Below, piece after piece: positions 13,926-15,212 of a stretch of DNA of 15,212 nucleotides. The translations under genes and the position numbers were made by a program. The DNA is from an uncultured Bacteroidales bacterium (GTDB lineage: Bacteria > Bacteroidota > Bacteroidia > Bacteroidales > UBA932). A model generated the notes under the pieces. The model was not told the origin of the DNA, did no database searches, and was given only the letters and a program-made list of their open reading frames with translations. Location of the stretch: NCBI GenBank assembly GCA_900317065.1, contig ONFK01000054.1, forward strand, positions 1 through 15,212, written 5' to 3'. Each line of letters opens with the position of its first letter. Position 1 is the first letter of the stretch.

Positions 13926-14444
13926 CTATAATATGGCAAGCAGCGCTCTGCAGGCTGTAAAGATATCGCGGTATGTCGCTTCGAAATCTCCGGTGTACCA
14001 GGGGTCGGCCACGTCGCGGTCCAGACCAACGAATTCCATCAGTTTCCGCACTTTGCTCCGGCCCGATGCCACTGGCCCTTGGTTTGCAAAGGCACCCGTG
14101 GGAGAGGTGATTCTTGACGGTGCCGTGGCGCCGGAGATGTCGCCGACTATGCGGGTGAGAAGCCGGCGGTTGGATTCATCCATTATTACTACAAGATCGG
14201 CCTCTGCGAACTCCTGCGGGGTAATCTTATGCGCCCGATGATCCCCGAAAGGGATTCCGTGTTCCCGCATCTTGGCCTTCGCCGGAGGATATATCGGGTT
14301 TCCCCATTCTTCTCCGGATACCGCCATGGATGTGATTTCGAATTCGGCCTCACGGCCGGCATCCTTCACAAGTTTCTTCATTACTAACTCCGCCATGGGG
14401 CTGCGGCAGATATTGCCGTGGCAGACGAATATTATCTTTTTCAT
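13926..14444 (-). CDS. Low-molecular-weight protein tyrosine phosphatase with in-frame insert
   Basis: 172 aa. The P-loop VCHGNICRS holds the nucleophile Cys8 and Arg14, and the general acid Asp147 lies in DPWYTGDF. These are the LMW-PTP signatures. The enzyme dephosphorylates phosphotyrosine or low-molecular-weight phosphoesters; in bacteria it often counteracts BY-kinases, none of which is visible here. The protein is longer than usual (about 150-157 aa) because an extra 22-24 residues (about 106-129, ATAPSRITSPTGAFANQGPV) follow RIVGDISG, where relatives go straight to KV-x-K-L-x-x-F. The start at 14444 gives the standard N-terminus. An in-frame ATG at 14465, with GGAGAA before it and only 10 bases from the -7 box, is a real alternative adding seven residues. 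Confidence 0.9.
   Translation of the reverse strand: MKKIIFVCHGNICRSPMAELVMKKLVKDAGREAEFEITSMAVSGEEWGNPIYPPAKAKMREHGIPFGDHRAHKITPQEFAEADLVVIMDESNRRLLTRIVGDISGATAPSRITSPTGAFANQGPVASGRSKVRKLMEFVGLDRDVADPWYTGDFEATYRDIFTACRALLAIL
14061..14129. repeat. Palindromic insert within the tyrosine phosphatase gene
   Basis: About 69 bases, a multiple of three, encode the extra residues of the phosphatase. Inside, GCCAC (14068-14072) pairs with GTGGC (14125-14129) and GGCACC (14091-14096) pairs with GGTGCC (14119-14124), giving a two-part hairpin. The length, the phase and the position in a surface loop of the fold suggest insertion of a short mobile palindrome. Exact boundaries are inferred from what relatives lack. 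Confidence 0.45.
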
Positions 14445-14475
14445 TGAATGCTCGGTCTTGATCATTTCTCCAGCA

Positions 14476-14483
14476 CAAATATA
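14476..14483 (-). promoter_or_regulatory. Bacteroidota -7 box (TATATTTG) for the phosphatase gene
   Basis: Minus strand reads TATATTTG, an exact TAnnTTTG match. It ends 10 bases before the ATG at 14465 and 31 before the ATG at 14444. Confidence 0.55.
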
Positions 14484-14573
14484 GCAAATCCCCGCCGTCC
14501 TTGAAAACAGCGCAGCCCCGCACGCAGCTTCACTTTAGCCGGGACCTGGAGAAAAATCGACGCAACAAATGAT

Positions 14574-14581
14574 TATATTTG
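14574..14581 (+). promoter_or_regulatory. Bacteroidota -7 box (TATATTTG) for the methyltransferase gene
   Basis: Exact TAnnTTTG match ending only 4 bases before the ATG at 14586, so the mRNA is expected to start at or within the initiation codon. No -33 TTTG is apparent. Confidence 0.55.
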
Positions 14582-14585
14582 CCTC

Positions 14586-15086
14586 ATGGATTACATCTGC
14601 CATTACGATTCCCCACTCGGGGGCATCACACTGGGGAGCGACGGCGAGGCGCTGACCGGCCTTTGGTTCGACGGCCAGAAGTTCTTCGGGAACACGCTAC
14701 AGCCACAGCACCGGGAGGCGGATCTGCCTGTCTTTCAGGAAACCCGCAGGTGGCTGGACGTTTATTTCAGCGGCAGGGAGCCGGGATTCACTCCGAAAAT
14801 CCGCACGAGGGGCACTCCGTTCCGCATGGCCGTGTGGAAGACCCTGCTTACTATTCCCTATGGCAAAACCGTGACTTACGGAGAGATAGCCGCACAAATC
14901 GCTGCCTCTTCGGGAGGCGGAAGGATGTCGGCGCAGGCGGTGGGCGGCGCAGTGGGGCACAACCCCATCTCCCTGATCATCCCCTGCCACCGCGTTTTGG
15001 GCGCAGGTGGTAAACTCACGGGTTACGCCGGCGGACTCGACAGGAAAACCCGCCTCCTCCAGATGGAAAACCCCAGTCTGTTTTAG
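14586..15086 (+). CDS. ogt: Methylated-DNA-[protein]-cysteine S-methyltransferase (Ogt type)
   Basis: 166 aa, cytoplasmic. An N-terminal Ogt-type domain (1-80, DSPLGGITLGSDG...GLWFDGQKFF) leads to the alkyltransferase domain. IPYGKTVTYGEIA begins the DNA-binding part, followed by SAQAVGGAVGHNP and the active-site IPCHRV with the acceptor Cys134, then GYAGGLDRKTRLLQME. It repairs O6-alkylguanine in a single-use suicide reaction. The arginine finger seen in human AGT (in ARAVGGA) is Gln here (AQAVGGA), a variant I believe is common in bacterial Ogt proteins. The start lies 4 bases after a -7 box. An insertion sequence ends 27 bases past its stop. Confidence 0.95.
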   Translation: MDYICHYDSPLGGITLGSDGEALTGLWFDGQKFFGNTLQPQHREADLPVFQETRRWLDVYFSGREPGFTPKIRTRGTPFRMAVWKTLLTIPYGKTVTYGEIAAQIAASSGGGRMSAQAVGGAVGHNPISLIIPCHRVLGAGGKLTGYAGGLDRKTRLLQMENPSLF

Positions 15087-15113
15087 CGGTGGGTGCTCCC
15101 GGTCGGTCAAATC

Positions 15114-15212
15114 TGAAGTGCGCCCCTTTTGTTGGACGGATTTAACAATAAGACTTATAGTTATGGGTCCGGTATTGAACCGGGCTCATTCCGTTCAACT
15201 TTTTCTTGATCC
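15114..15212 (-). mobile_element. IS3-family insertion sequence, one end (partial)
   Basis: From 15114 the sequence reads TGAAGTGCGCCCCTTTTGTT, which resembles the terminal inverted repeat of IS3-family (IS150-group-like) elements, starting with the expected TG. The adjoining minus-strand reading frame ends like an IS3 OrfB transposase. The element runs out of the window, so the other end and the target duplication cannot be seen. Confidence 0.72.
15142..15212 (-). CDS. IS3-family transposase OrfB, C-terminal fragment (partial)
   Basis: Only the last 22 residues are in the window: IKKKLNGMSPVQYRTHNY, then KSYC and a TAA stop at 15142-15144. The pattern I-K-x-K-L-x-G-(M/L)-S-P-V-x-Y-R is characteristic of the end of the DDE (rve) integrase-type transposase of IS3 elements. 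The catalytic residues lie outside the window. The stop sits about 28 bases inside the presumed element end, as expected. Whether the copy is intact cannot be told. Confidence 0.75.
   Translation of the reverse strand, partial: IKKKLNGMSPVQYRTHNYKSYC

Noticed and set aside
15160..15190. tRNA T-arm-like sequence (GGTTCAATACCGG on the minus strand)
   Set aside because: No acceptor or anticodon stem could be fitted, and the same bases encode the C-terminus of an IS3 transposase.

Overview
The window looks like a piece of a Bacteroidota chromosome, most likely a gut- or host-associated member of the Bacteroidales. The reasons are: TAnnTTTG-type -7 promoter boxes directly in front of most first genes, an almost complete lack of Shine-Dalgarno sequences, short lipoprotein signals on glycan-degrading enzymes, a protease ending in a type IX secretion (T9SS) C-terminal domain, and a PorV/PorQ-type barrel. 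The DNA is GC-rich with AT-rich promoter gaps. Genus cannot be fixed from the sequence.

Layout. (1) 1-3131: glycan-foraging genes. A truncated secreted SGNH/GDSL hydrolase on the minus strand diverges from a lipoprotein pair, a BNR/Asp-box sialidase-like protein and a GH29 alpha-L-fucosidase. Together they fit removal of terminal sugars and acyl groups from host-type glycans. (2) 3113-7436: housekeeping genes: a DUF1963 (YwqG-like) protein (minus), a ComF-family phosphoribosyltransferase, an Xaa-Pro aminopeptidase, FabG (3-oxoacyl-ACP reductase) and a DUF456 membrane protein (minus). (3) 7480-11617: a three-gene translationally coupled operon. It encodes a Fic-fold protein whose catalytic motif has decayed and which carries a C-terminal winged helix, a subtilisin-family protease with a T9SS sorting domain, and a PorV/PorQ-like outer-membrane barrel. 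This is the most unusual part of the window and reads as a dedicated secretion-plus-regulation module. (4) 11614-12768: an acyltransferase-3 membrane protein (minus). (5) 12815-13861: an organic-peroxide stress operon, glutathione peroxidase plus an OhrR/MarR regulator, with two near-identical palindromic operators bracketing the promoter. (6) 13926-15086: a low-molecular-weight tyrosine phosphatase (minus) with an in-frame insert that looks like a palindromic mobile repeat, divergent from an Ogt-type DNA methyltransferase. (7) 15114-15212: the end of an IS3-family insertion sequence, cut by the window edge.

The architecture is very compact. Divergent pairs share gaps of 31 and 43 bp with back-to-back -7 boxes. 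Several -7 boxes end only 4-8 bases before the start codon, which predicts leaderless or nearly leaderless mRNAs. Three convergent pairs overlap at their stop codons. No tRNA, rRNA or CRISPR array was seen, and no gene-free stretch exceeds 300 bases.
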